Shown: positions 27,001 through 36,129 of the stretch, one piece after another
How the letters are laid out: each line of letters opens with the position of its first letter
Position numbering within the stretch: the first letter of the stretch is position 1
Source of the DNA: Pseudomonadota bacterium
Lineage (GTDB): Bacteria; Pseudomonadota; Alphaproteobacteria; Rhizobiales; Xanthobacteraceae
DNA: 64,000 bases
Direction of reading: 5' to 3'
Assembly (NCBI GenBank): GCA_023422775.1
Contig: JAFAGM010000095.1
Span: 22,271 to 86,270, forward strand
The notes under the pieces: generated by a model
Database searches by the model: none
What the model was told of the DNA's origin: nothing
What the model saw: only the letters and a program-made list of their open reading frames with translations
Made by a program: the position numbers and the translations under genes

Positions 27001-28366
27001 ACGCCTTAATCCTTTGCGCTGGACGGAGAGACTGAGGATCGCCGTAATCCAGAACGACCGCCGGATCGATCGCAACGATGTCGTCAAACACGGTATCTTT
27101 GAAAAGAGCCATCCAAGCGGCAACTGGGCGCATGGACGGTCGTACCGTTTGGGCCCCTTGCGCCGTTTCAGCAAACAGCAAGCGCTTAACGGCTTTAATC
27201 GATGTGCCTTGGGCAAGTAGAGTACTAAGGCGTTTTGCGGCCAGAAATTCTATCACGGACCGATGATGAAAGCGAACTCGGCCGTAACTTGCAAAGCCAA
27301 AGAGTGGCCGCTCTAGCAGCGTGGCTCTTTCAGGAGCGCTCCAGTCCAGTAATATCTTTGAAACATCGAGCGCTGCTTCACCGGCGCGCGCACTGTCGGA
27401 CTCAGCACTCTGCCGTAGCGTGAGTTTTCGGGTCAACATCGCGGCTAAGGCCAAGCGGCTTGCGCCTTCGACCGCCTTCTCTTGCGACAGTTCTGCCCGC
27501 TCTTTGCGCTCTGTTCTCGGCTTCAGTTTCGTCGCGATATTATTTTGGACCTGCTCGCGATGTGTACGAATTCGATGATGTTCCCGCCAATCCGAACACA
27601 ATTCGATCAGATCTTGTGGGCGCTGCGCGAAATCTTCGGCGTCGCGGAGTTGGATATCGGCTACTAGAGCGTCGGGATCAAGGACACCCTGGAGCGCGGA
27701 AAACTCGCGTATCTCTTGAAGCGATAGCGGCATGAGGCCAACGTTGCGCCACACTTCCACCTTGCTATCGCTCGGAGGTTTCTTGCGGCGATCCATCACC
27801 ATGTCAGCAAAGGATTCCGCTGTAGGCATGGCTTCTGCCGTCGTTGGAACGGGCAGATGTCTTACGATCAATTCTCGATCGATGGGAACGGGCCGGGTCG
27901 TGACTATGATCCGAGCTCGACCAAGATGTCCTGCAATCGATTTGCCGAGACGAACTAGGGCTTGGTCAAATTTTCCGAGAGTGAGCTTCAATTCATCGAT
28001 CGAATCGAGGAAGAAAGTTGCGATCTCAGACTGCGACCGCAACCAAGCATCAAGCCGTTCTTCTTCGGCTTGACTGAGCATTTCGCGAACTGAGCTTCCG
28101 GCTAACGTGGCTAGATCTAGGAAGAAGGCCGGCTCCCCTGCTTTCCAAAGTTTCGCTTGTTGGGCTTGGCACTCGTAGGTTTTTCCAGCGCCAGCTTCTG
28201 ACACGATCAGAACACGATGAGATTTCAGTAGTTCGTCCCAACCGCAAGTTCTTCGCCATCCGGCGCGAGCTAATGCCGAGAGGTTTTCCATTTCAGCAAC
28301 CTCTGCGTCGGAGAGGTCACGAAAGGAGCGTTTAACGGTAAGGGCTGGTGAAGCATCTTCAGTCAT
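24026..28366 (-). CDS. STAND/NACHT-like NTPase with C-terminal PD-(D/E)xK-type nuclease region
   Basis: A 1446-residue protein. The NTPase is at the extreme N-terminus: Walker A S-E-A-G-A-G-K-T at 56-63, Walker B F-F-L-D-S-I-D-E at 118-125, sensor-like V-T-T-R-P, then a winged-helix stretch F-H-H-R-S-V-I-E-F-L-A-A typical of NACHT proteins. About residues 420-1250 are long helical, repeat-like sequence, probably the sensor or scaffold. The C-terminus has T-D-I-R-F (Asp1330) and T-I-E-L-K-L (Glu1345-x-Lys1347), a PD-(D/E)xK nuclease pattern. No signal peptide or membrane segment is seen. Codon use is more AT-rich than in its neighbours, so it was probably transferred. The ATG at 28366 lacks a clear ribosome-binding site; Met26 (28291) has GAGG upstream and may be the start. 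It has no partner gene. An antiphage role is inferred. Confidence 0.72.
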   Translation of the reverse strand: MTEDASPALTVKRSFRDLSDAEVAEMENLSALARAGWRRTCGWDELLKSHRVLIVSEAGAGKTYECQAQQAKLWKAGEPAFFLDLATLAGSSVREMLSQAEEERLDAWLRSQSEIATFFLDSIDELKLTLGKFDQALVRLGKSIAGHLGRARIIVTTRPVPIDRELIVRHLPVPTTAEAMPTAESFADMVMDRRKKPPSDSKVEVWRNVGLMPLSLQEIREFSALQGVLDPDALVADIQLRDAEDFAQRPQDLIELCSDWREHHRIRTHREQVQNNIATKLKPRTERKERAELSQEKAVEGASRLALAAMLTRKLTLRQSAESDSARAGEAALDVSKILLDWSAPERATLLERPLFGFASYGRVRFHHRSVIEFLAAKRLSTLLAQGTSIKAVKRLLFAETAQGAQTVRPSMRPVAAWMALFKDTVFDDIVAIDPAVVLDYGDPQSLRPAQRIKALESYVDRHGSGGWRGLRTPSIQVHRFASSELSETVSHLWAAGIENPEVRILLLQMIGSGRLEGCADIAHSEAMNGTEPNRERSVAIETLVQLKDARLDELAASLVRDASLWPDGIARRAVLDLFPTYLSVPRLAQILRRIREDPSGVGDLNYRLRREIEIADLSPEYLDQLRQGLTDIVIDGVSWEQNKFPHLRTQRPDLRPALVAACHRQALQGVRTEQWVTSSLLAIRLSKEDTENEAIAELRRSLAGLSPEMREAAFWNEDAFLKSLHQSKDCWHRVFDLSRYGGIRLSDKTDSQWVRKRLSDPREPLVNREMMLWAEILLLNQAVTDHRSLLETLEKLVLDESTLVTIIQDRLKPPVRSAELRRMEALNAKRSKQTERRTAKAHASWVAFWREIAQYPDKVFASDRAENTAWNLWQAVERSGNESRASGWNRKFIEAQFGSAAANRLRETMMAFWRKDKPTLRSERPEKEKNTFLVRWQLGLAGIAAEAEDPNWTKGLTEGEAELACRYVPMELSGFPSWLESLATEHPTVVDRILGEELSLSITESIDTDANSILLQNISYAPAVVATLFVARIRSWVKKVVEADAKSNNLHSEQNLRKGVEILLKYGSDEDRRLLEVTANQRLKGDFSAPFTRVLLPVLLHLNPVVGVDVIEHGLKDAAISKVSSGVQLFSWLFDRTRGGVGVDLTAPGFTPPLLLRLLRQAYRHIRISNDAVHEGSYSPDTRDEAERARNELLSALLSTTGAQGWAAKLEMANDPLFAHIKDRTVALAQEKAAEEVDKIALTESEFIVLDRSGEAPPATTEAMFALMRDRLDDIDDLLLQDISPRELWASITDEHVMRREITRALRDTANHSYTVDQEAVTADEKETDIRFRSTGSGQQGTIELKLGDRRTGTDLFNTINDQLLTKYMAADECRAGCLLITIAKSREWDHPQTGERINFEALIAVLDGKSKRLSRELGGAAKLMVKGLDLRPRLATEESTRAKC

Positions 28367-28699
28367 TGGATATTGGGGGCAATTTGTGTTCGGATGACAA
28401 CGATAGATCGCCAGCGGTGCTGGCCCGATTCGCTATGGCGCCTAGGTTACAGTCCTTTGCTGAACTTGTTACTGGATAACAGACCACCCTGCGGGCACAG
28501 TTGCATGCTGGCCAAGTCAAAATCATCGTCGGTCGGCAAGTTGACTATCGCGGAAATTGCCAACGGTTCGATGGCTAGGCGCTGCTCCAAGGCACTAAAT
28601 TCCTGAGTAAATTCAACGCGATTTGCCCCGTCCAGCCCCTCTCGCAAAAACAATTCCCTTCTTCGTTACCCCAAATCACCAGTAAAATCCCCTCCGTCT

Positions 28700-29300
28700 C
28701 ATCCCTCACGAGGGGCGTATCGCGATCGTCACGGACGCGGGATGGGATGTGGTGGACGCGGCAGCGTCGGGCGCGAACGTGTTCGCAGGGCGGGTCTCCC
28801 GTGAGCGGTCACGAGCTGCGCAAGATGACCGGCACTCGCCGCGTACGGCAAAACCGTGTGGTCCTGACACCCGTGGCTGGTGCCAAGTTGTGCGGAGGTT
28901 TGCGAAGCCCGACCGGGCTTTCATGAACCGCTAATTCGCCAACGACGGAGGCCAAACGAATTCGGCTCCGGGGAGATCACGGCATAAGCCGTAAAGCCAT
29001 TGCGCAGGGAATGCCGGAGTGTTCCGACTGTACCTGTATGCTCGTGTGCGTTTTTCTACACGCTTATTGCACACGAGACCGCGGGTGCAGCGTGCACCCG
29101 GCATTCCCTGCTCCCTCATTCGGGAGAGAAGGTTTTAAAACTTCGGGCGCATCGCGCCGCGAGAACGCTGACACACATTCACCTGTCATCGTCCGCGAAG
29201 GCGGACGATCCCCAGTATTCCAGAGACGTCCATGGGTGAATCGATAGGCCGCGGCGTACTGGATCCCCCGCATGCGCGGGGTGACGGTCGTGGTGCTTCG
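28700..29300. repeat. dispersed Bradyrhizobiaceae non-coding repeat with nested hairpins
   Basis: A 600-base block with no protein-like frame. It holds nested inverted repeats: GCAGGGAATGCCGG at 29004-29017 pairs with 29098-29111, CTCGTGTGC at 29041-29049 pairs with 29069-29077, and GCGGGTGCA pairs with TGCACCCG just inside. Further right are CGTCCGC-GCGGACG and the CCCCGCATGCGCGGGG stem. From memory this block is multicopy in Bradyrhizobium and Rhodopseudomonas genomes; multicopy status cannot be shown from this window. The gap from 28367 to 28700 has no supported gene. Confidence 0.55.
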
Positions 29301-29309
29301 ATACTTCAT

Positions 29310-29387
29310 CGTCATTGCGAGCGAAGCGAAGCAATCCAGTCTTTCCGTCGGGGAGGCGTGGATTGCTTCGCTTCGCTCGCAATGACG
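29310..29387. repeat. REP-like hairpin element, copy 2
   Basis: An almost perfect inverted repeat: CGTCATTGCGAGCGAAGCGA at the left is complementary to TCGCTTCGCTCGCAATGACG at the right, and the arms extend inward through AGCAATCCA. It matches the element at 15749-15837. It ends 18 bases from the 3' end of the PatB-type gene and could form a transcript-end stem. Confidence 0.8.
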
Positions 29388-29405
29388 GGGCTGCGCGTCC
29401 TGAAC

Positions 29406-30587
<1,182 letters not shown>

Positions 30588-30657
30588 CGGGATGGTGGCT
30601 CCTGCGCTGCTGCGCTTTCAATTCAAAAACCTGTTCGTGGAAAGCGCAACCGTCGTT

Positions 30658-32442
30658 TTAGCCGAGCAGCACCGCATCCGCGCCGTTCACGGCGTCGGCG
30701 CTGTCCGTCACGGTCTTCTCCAGCGAGCCCGCCTGCACGGAAATGTTCTCCGCGAAGAACCGCGCCACTGTGACGTAACGCTGCGGATCGCCGCCGGCCT
30801 CGCCGTTGCCCTTGGCGGCGAGCGCTTCGCCGGCCAGCATGCAGCCGCCGAGCGTGGAGCCGAACAGGCGCAGATAGGGCGTGGCGCCGGCGAGCGCGTC
30901 GTTCGGCGCGGATGTCACGCGCTCCAGCAGCCACTTGCTGGCGCGCTCGAGCGAGGCGAGGGCGTCGCGCAGCTTCGCGCCCGTGGTGCCGAAGGCGGGA
31001 TCGTTCGAGGCCTCGACCTGCTTGACGATGCCGTTGAGCTCGTCGAGCAGCGCCCAGACCGCGGCGCCGCCGCTGGCCGCAAGCTTGCGCGTCACGAGGT
31101 CGATCGACTGGATGCCGTTGGTGCCCTCGTAGATCGAGGTGATGCGCGCGTCGCGGTAGTGCTGCGCAGCACCAGTCTCCTCGATGAAGCCCATGCCGCC
31201 ATGGACCTGCACGCCGAGATAGGTCACCTCGTTGCCGATGTCCGTAGAGAAAGCCTTTGCGATCGGCGTCAGCAGCGCGCCGCGGGCGGCGGCATCGGCG
31301 CGGACTTTTGCGTCCTTGGCGCGCACGGAGACGTCGAGCGCGACCGCCGTCGCATAGCAGATCGAGCGCGCCGCAGCCGTCATGCTGCGCATCTGCAGCA
31401 GCATGCGCTTGACGTCGGGGTGCACGATGATCGCGTCGAGCCCGTCGCCTTTCTTCCCGACAGCGCGGCCCTGCCTGCGTTCCTGTGCGAACGCGACGGC
31501 CTGCTGATAGGCGCGGTCGGCTATGCCGACGCCTTCGAGGCCGACGGCGAGGCGGGCCTGGTTCATCATCGTGAACATGCAGAGCATGCCGCGATTTTCT
31601 TCGCCGATCAGGTAGCCGATCGCGCCGCCATTGTCGCCCATGGTCATGGTGCAGGTGGGGGAGGCGTGCATGCCGAGCTTGTGCTCGACGCCGCTTGGAT
31701 AGATGTCGTTGCGTGCGCCCAGCGAGCCGTCGGCGTTGACGAGGAATTTCGGAATCAGGAACAGCGAAATCCCCTTGGTGCCCGCGGGCGCATCGGGCAG
31801 GCGCGCCAGCACGAAATGAACGATGTTGTCGGTCATGTCGTGGTCACCGTAGGTGATGAAGATCTTGGTGCCCTTGATGCGATAGCTGCCGTCGGGAGCG
31901 CGCTCGGCACGGGTGCGCAGGGCGCCGACGTCGGAACCGGCCTGCGGTTCGGTGAGCTGCATGGTGCCGGTCCATTCGCCGGACACGAGTTTCTCCAGAT
32001 AGATCTTCTTCAGTTCGTCGCTGCCATGGGCGTCGAGCGCCTCGATCGCCGACAGCGTCAGCAGCGGGCAGAGGCCGAAGGCGATGTTGGACGCGCTCCA
32101 GATTTCGGTGCAGGCGGCATTGATCGCGAGCGGCAGGCCCTGGCCGCCGAACGCCTCCGGTCCCGACACCGCGTTCCATCCCGCCGCCGCCCAGCGCTGA
32201 TAGGCGTCCGGCCAGCCGGGCGCGGTGGTCACCTTGTTGTCTTCGAGCTTGATGCCGTGTTCGTCGCCGATCCGATTGAGCGGGGCCAGCACATCGCCGG
32301 CGAATTTTCCGGCTTCCTCCAGCACGGCGGCGGTGATGTCGCCGTCGAAATCGCCGTAATGGCCGGCCTTCACGGCGGCCGCAAGGCCCGCGCCGTGATT
32401 GAGCGCGAGCAGGATGTCAGAGATCGGCGCGCGATAGGTCAT
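30658..32442 (-). CDS. acyl-CoA dehydrogenase (long form with C-terminal extension)
   Basis: 594 residues from the ATG at 32442 (M-T-Y-R-A-P-I-S-D-I-L), the usual start of this subgroup; the open frame to 32487 adds 15 unlikely residues. FAD enzyme that introduces the alpha-beta double bond in acyl-CoA. Motifs: L-T-E-P-Q-A-G-S-D-V-G in the middle beta domain, Y-E-G-T-N-G-I-Q with the catalytic-region Glu, and Q-V-H-G-G-M-G-F. The C-terminal helical extension (last 120 residues) is shared with the large FadE/DmdC-like group. Chain-length preference is unknown. Confidence 0.9.
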   Translation of the reverse strand: MTYRAPISDILLALNHGAGLAAAVKAGHYGDFDGDITAAVLEEAGKFAGDVLAPLNRIGDEHGIKLEDNKVTTAPGWPDAYQRWAAAGWNAVSGPEAFGGQGLPLAINAACTEIWSASNIAFGLCPLLTLSAIEALDAHGSDELKKIYLEKLVSGEWTGTMQLTEPQAGSDVGALRTRAERAPDGSYRIKGTKIFITYGDHDMTDNIVHFVLARLPDAPAGTKGISLFLIPKFLVNADGSLGARNDIYPSGVEHKLGMHASPTCTMTMGDNGGAIGYLIGEENRGMLCMFTMMNQARLAVGLEGVGIADRAYQQAVAFAQERRQGRAVGKKGDGLDAIIVHPDVKRMLLQMRSMTAAARSICYATAVALDVSVRAKDAKVRADAAARGALLTPIAKAFSTDIGNEVTYLGVQVHGGMGFIEETGAAQHYRDARITSIYEGTNGIQSIDLVTRKLAASGGAAVWALLDELNGIVKQVEASNDPAFGTTGAKLRDALASLERASKWLLERVTSAPNDALAGATPYLRLFGSTLGGCMLAGEALAAKGNGEAGGDPQRYVTVARFFAENISVQAGSLEKTVTDSADAVNGADAVLLG

Positions 32443-32716
32443 GACGGAATCTCGCCTTTTCGGAACGGACAACTGCTGTCTTCCCACGAAATCGGGGTGG
32501 TCTCAACTCTCCGATTGAGCGGTATCGCGCCGCCCCGAGGGCCGAAACCGGCCCGGGAGGCAGAAAGGGGAGACCACATATATAAAGGGTCGCGCAACGG
32601 GCCCGATTTTGGGCTGAATTCGGCCGTCCGGCCTGTTGAAATGGCGCAACTCCCTCTATAGACCGGGCGTTGCCGGAGGCGCCGGATGGATCGATCCTTC
32701 CCCCGTTCCGGCCTGT

Positions 32717-32791
32717 TGGGGCGTAGCCAAGCGGTAAGGCAGCGGATTTTGATTCCGCCATTCGGAGGTTCGATCCCTCCCGCCCCAGCCA
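32717..32791 (+). tRNA. tRNA-Gln (anticodon UUG)
   Basis: A 75-base cloverleaf: acceptor TGGGGCG pairs with CGCCCCA, anticodon stem GCGGA/TCCGC encloses TTTTGAT with anticodon TTG at 32749-32751, T-arm GGAGG-TTCGATC-CCTCC, discriminator G and encoded CCA. Its 3' half (32745-32776) is repeated exactly at 54587-54618, which marks it as an integration target. Confidence 0.97.
32745..32776 (+). repeat. putative attL core in tRNA-Gln (32-bp direct repeat)
   Basis: This 32-base segment of the anticodon and T arms of tRNA-Gln is identical to 54587-54618. Integrases that use tRNA genes recombine within such 3' segments and leave a direct repeat at the far end of the island. Confidence 0.7.
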
Positions 32792-32830
32792 GGCAGTCAC
32801 TCGACCGGGGATCGCGGTCAATTTGTGCGC

Positions 32831-32984
32831 GAAATCCCGGCAATTTTACGGGGATTTTTGCATATCGCACTTGTCTCCAGAAATCCAAGAATCGGCAACC
32901 TTGGCGAGAATATCCCGAAAGTCTCCAGCCCCAAACGCAGAAATTCCCGTTTTGGGGAGACTTCTGGCGGAGACAAATTTCGAA
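32831..32984 (+). repeat. flanking repeat, left copy
   Basis: About 140 bases here align without gaps to 54641-54794 at an offset of 21,810 (about 85% identical by hand count). Shared landmarks include TTTTACGGGGATTTTTG, GTCTCCAGCC and the small stem AAATTCCCGTTTTGGGGAGA. It contains no gene. The gap 32792-33146 otherwise holds only hairpins near its right end. Confidence 0.8.
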
Positions 32985-33086
32985 CCGACTGGGCGGTAGG
33001 GCGGCAGGTAGCCTCAATCCGCCCAAGAGGAAGAGGGCTGCGCTTCCTGCAGGGTGTCTGCTGTTTCAGTGACGTAACCTAGCGCT

Positions 33087-33121
33087 CACTTTCCCTGGGA
33101 AAGTGGGTACTAGGGACCCAC
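33087..33121 (-). terminator. two overlapping hairpins 3' of apbE
   Basis: CACTTTCC/GGAAAGTG (33087-33105, 3-base loop) and GTGGGT/ACCCAC (33103-33121) share three bases (33103-33105), so only one can form fully at a time. They lie 26 bases beyond the apbE stop. A terminator for the minus-strand operon is the simplest reading. Confidence 0.5.
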
Positions 33122-33146
33122 TGGTTTCGATTGACGTTCCCAGCAA

Positions 33147-34124
33147 TCATTCCAGCATTCTCTTCATTTCTGGAGACATGGCTTCGATCGTCCGGTCGCC
33201 CGCACGGTACTTCATGATCACGGCAATGCCGCCAGCTTCGGCGATCGCGGCCAACTGCGACGGTCCCTTGACCATGATGGCAGTGGCATAGGCGTCGGCC
33301 AGCATACACGAGTTCGCCAGAACGCTGCACTGGATCATGCCGTTGCCGATTGGCGCGCCGGTCTCCGGATCGATCGTGTGGGAATAGATCTGGCCATCGA
33401 GCATGAGATGCCGCTCGATGCCGGAGGTCGCAATAGCGACGCCGTGAAGCGCGACGGTGACGGGCTCGTCGTTCGCCTGGCCCGCTATCTCGACCCACCA
33501 TGGCGAGCCGTCAGGCTTCACACCGGCCCCGGCTAGTTCGCCACCTATCTCGACGAGACAATCTGCATATCCGGCGCGACGGACGTTATCGAGGACCAGA
33601 TCGACAGCGTAGCCCTTCGCGATGCCCGACACGTCGAGGCGGACGTCGGCATTGCGTCGTACTCTCATGTTGTCGGCATCGAGTTCGATCGGCACCAGGC
33701 GGCTGTCGGGTCGGGGGGCGCCGATGCGCTCCGGCGGCCGGTTGATCGGGCCCGGCGGACCGAAGCCCCACAGGTCGATGGATTCTCCGGTCGCCATATC
33801 GAAAGCGCCGCGGGTCGCGCGCTGCACGGCAAGTCCGCAGGCGAGGACGTCACGCAGTTCGGGCTTGATGCCGCACCATTCGCCGAGTCGGCTGCGATTG
33901 ATACGGCAAATGTCTGAGTCGGGCTCCCATGTGCTCATCTGCGCGATGACACCGTCGAGCACGCTTTCGATCCGGCGGCGCAGCAGTTCGTCGCGATCGC
34001 GCTCCGAGACATGGGACACCCGCCATGTCGTTCCCATGGTCAGGCCATCCAGCGTGCGGACGCTCCCCTTCGGGGGATGCGCCGCGCCATATGATATCTC
34101 GCGCGGGATGGCGACGCGGCGCAT
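33147..34124 (-). CDS. apbE: FAD:protein FMN transferase ApbE
   Basis: 325 residues from the ATG at 34124, 11 bases after the DUF4198 stop; the frame is open to 34253 but that part overlaps the DUF4198 gene. ApbE attaches FMN covalently to Thr/Ser of extracytoplasmic proteins, using FAD and Mg. The motifs are present: G-T-T-W-R-V near the start, D-V-S-G-I-A-K-G-Y-A-V-D (flavin site), V-E-I-G-G-E, A-T-S-G, H-T-I-D-P-E-T-G and the late D-A-Y-A-T-A metal Asp. I see no signal peptide or lipobox in this start. It is last in an operon with PepSY, DUF2271 and DUF4198 genes, which may include its target. Confidence 0.9.
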   Translation of the reverse strand: MRRVAIPREISYGAAHPPKGSVRTLDGLTMGTTWRVSHVSERDRDELLRRRIESVLDGVIAQMSTWEPDSDICRINRSRLGEWCGIKPELRDVLACGLAVQRATRGAFDMATGESIDLWGFGPPGPINRPPERIGAPRPDSRLVPIELDADNMRVRRNADVRLDVSGIAKGYAVDLVLDNVRRAGYADCLVEIGGELAGAGVKPDGSPWWVEIAGQANDEPVTVALHGVAIATSGIERHLMLDGQIYSHTIDPETGAPIGNGMIQCSVLANSCMLADAYATAIMVKGPSQLAAIAEAGGIAVIMKYRAGDRTIEAMSPEMKRMLE

Positions 34125-34135
34125 ACGATCGAGGC

Positions 34136-34948
34136 CTAGGGCGGCAGGACTTCGACGGTCGTGGTGTAGCTGGAGCGGCGCCTGGCGTCCTTGATCGTGC
34201 TCTTGTCGTCCTGGACGCTGGCATTCATCCAGTACATGCCTGGTGTTGGCCACGTGACGGAGAAGGTCCCCGACTCGTCGGTCTTGACCTTGGTGTCGCC
34301 GAGCTTGTCGCGGTAGCGGATGCCGCCTGGCACGACCTCGACGTCGACATTGGCGGCCGGCGCGCCGTCCAGCGTCAGGCGGAATGTCGCCTTCTCGCCC
34401 GCGACCAGATTGTTCGGATGCGTGACCGGCACCAATTCGAGGCCGGAATTGGTCGGGATGAAGGTTTTGTCGTTGGCCTTACCGGAGGTGACAAAGGTCT
34501 CGATGCGTCCGTTGGTCTCTGTGATGCGGACATCGGTCGCATTTGCCGGAATGTCCTGCGCGATCTTCTCGGCGGTGGACCGGACGCGGCGCTGCTGTCC
34601 ATCCATCTTAAACGAACCGAATACGCCCTTGTTGACAACCATCACCTTGTAGGTGCCGGGCTGGTCCAGTTTGAAATCGAACGTGCTGCGATAGCGTCCC
34701 TTCGAGATGTTTTCCGCCGATACGGTTGACCCGTCTGGCGCGAGAATCGAGAGATTGTCGAGATTGAGCGGATTGTGCTCGAAGTAGAACAGGTCGTTCG
34801 ATACGGCCGCATCGACCGTCACCCAGGTGTCTTTGCCGGACAGGACCGTTGCCGAGGGCAGCAGCCAGGTTCGATGGGCGTTGGCGGTGCCTGCGAACAG
34901 CGCGGTAGCAGCGACGACCAGCGCGGCCTTTTTGATGAATGTCGTCAT
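34136..34948 (-). CDS. DUF4198 periplasmic protein
   Basis: 270 residues from the ATG at 34948, with GGAGA about 10 bases upstream (a GTG at 34966 is possible). A signal peptide (F-I-K-K-A-A-L-V-V-A-A-T-A-L-F-A) is probably cut at A-N-A, leaving a mature N-terminus H-R-T-W-L-L-P. DUF4198 proteins are all-beta, often annotated as nickel or metal-uptake components, with uncertain function. The segment P-D-G-S-T-V-S-A (about 71-78) loosely resembles the D-G-x-T sites modified by ApbE. Role inferred: periplasmic redox or metal handling in this iron module. Confidence 0.82.
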   Translation of the reverse strand: MTTFIKKAALVVAATALFAGTANAHRTWLLPSATVLSGKDTWVTVDAAVSNDLFYFEHNPLNLDNLSILAPDGSTVSAENISKGRYRSTFDFKLDQPGTYKVMVVNKGVFGSFKMDGQQRRVRSTAEKIAQDIPANATDVRITETNGRIETFVTSGKANDKTFIPTNSGLELVPVTHPNNLVAGEKATFRLTLDGAPAANVDVEVVPGGIRYRDKLGDTKVKTDESGTFSVTWPTPGMYWMNASVQDDKSTIKDARRRSSYTTTVEVLPP

Positions 34949-34969
34949 TGTCTTCTCCGAGGTCACGGC

Positions 34970-35482
34970 TCAGGGGTTGAGGCTCAACGAGATTTTCGAG
35001 ATTTCATGTTCGCCCTTGGCTTCGAGCAGCTGCGCGTCCTTGGGCGGCCACTGGAACGGGACACGCAGCAGTTCCCGGCCGCCGACTTCGCGAGCGGCTT
35101 CGACGACCAGCGTGTAGTCGCCAGGAGACAGCTCGTTCAGCGGCTTGGCAAGCGTGTCGAACTTGAGTTGATGCGTGCCTGGCTGACGGGTCGGGCTGCT
35201 CAGCCCGTCCATCGGCAACGTCAGCTCCTGCCCGGTACGTCGCCACCACTGGCGCATGTCCTTCAGCCACTTGGTGCCCTCGTTGGCCTTGAGCTTGGTG
35301 TCGTACCAGACGGCGAGATTGGAGATCTTGCTGCCATCCTTGCTTTCGATCCAGAACGCGACATAGGGGCGGTGATATTCCGCGACCTCAAGGCGAGGGA
35401 TGTCGATGCTGATCGTGGCGTCGCCTGCCGCGGCGGGCATGGTGAGCAGGCCGGTGAATGTAGCTGTCAGGATACCACGCAT
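34970..35482 (-). CDS. DUF2271 periplasmic protein
   Basis: 170 residues from the ATG at 35482, 8 bases after the PepSY stop; the longer open frame upstream is a shadow. A signal peptide (M-R-G-I-L-T-A-T-F-T-G-L-L-T-M-P-A-A-A) comes first. The family core follows: H-R-P-Y-V-A-F-W-I-E, L-A-V-W-Y-D, W-L-K-D-M-R-Q-W-W-R-R, and F-Q-W-P-P at the end. DUF2271 has no proven activity. It recurs with PepSY-type membrane proteins and ApbE, which points to periplasmic electron transfer. Confidence 0.85.
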   Translation of the reverse strand: MRGILTATFTGLLTMPAAAGDATISIDIPRLEVAEYHRPYVAFWIESKDGSKISNLAVWYDTKLKANEGTKWLKDMRQWWRRTGQELTLPMDGLSSPTRQPGTHQLKFDTLAKPLNELSPGDYTLVVEAAREVGGRELLRVPFQWPPKDAQLLEAKGEHEISKISLSLNP

Positions 35483-35490
35483 CGATTGCC

Positions 35491-36129
35491 TCAATGTACG
35501 AGAAGAACGAGCAGAAAGCAGGGGATCACGAAACCGAGTCCGACCATCGGCCACGTCGCCGGGCGCCTGGCCGAGTGGAATTGCAGCAGCAACAGGCCGG
35601 TGAGGCAGAAGACGAAGCAAGCGATGGCGAACAGGTCGATGAACCAGCTCCAGGCAGGACCGGTATGCCGTCCCTTGTGCAGATCGTTGAGATAGGCGAT
35701 CCAGCCGCGATCGGTCGTCTCGTGGCGCACGTCGCCGCTCTTCCGGTCGATGCTGAGCCACGCGTCGCCGCCCGGCCGCGGCAGCGCGACATAGGCATCG
35801 CGCGCCGACCACTCGACCTCGCGGCCGCGGACATCGACGCCGAGGTTGTCCTTCAGCCAGCTCTGGATCTCGCCGGGAACCGGTGATCCAGCGCTTGGCT
35901 CCGAGCCGGCGAGCAGGTTCGTCAGCGCCGCCGGAAGGGTGAGAACCTGCGATGCGCGCCGCGGACGCGCCTCGATCTCGGCGGCATGATTGAGCGTGAT
36001 GCCGGTCAGCGCGAACAGCAGCATGCCGATGAGGCATAGCGCCGAACTGATCCAGTGCCACTGATGCAATTGCCTCAGCCACGTAGTCCGCCACTTCTTC
36101 CGCTGCGCGGTCAGATTCTTAACTTCCAT
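35491..36129 (-). CDS. PepSY-associated transmembrane protein (putative ferric-siderophore reductase component)
   Basis: 212 residues from the ATG at 36129. Three to four hydrophobic helices frame a periplasmic PepSY-like domain. Histidines sit where heme ligands occur in relatives: L-H-Q-W-H-W before helix 1, T-L-N-H-A-A-E after it, and L-H-K-G-R-H-T-G-P-A-W-S-W before helix 2. PepSY_TM proteins are linked to reduction of ferric siderophores. It heads a four-gene operon divergent from the TonB receptor, which supports a role in releasing iron after uptake. Confidence 0.8.
   Translation of the reverse strand: MEVKNLTAQRKKWRTTWLRQLHQWHWISSALCLIGMLLFALTGITLNHAAEIEARPRRASQVLTLPAALTNLLAGSEPSAGSPVPGEIQSWLKDNLGVDVRGREVEWSARDAYVALPRPGGDAWLSIDRKSGDVRHETTDRGWIAYLNDLHKGRHTGPAWSWFIDLFAIACFVFCLTGLLLLQFHSARRPATWPMVGLGFVIPCFLLVLLVH

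Noticed and set aside
28447..28653. 68-codon minus-strand frame starting with TTG
   Set aside because: No clear ribosome-binding site. It may be the tail of a lost gene, but nothing supports translation.
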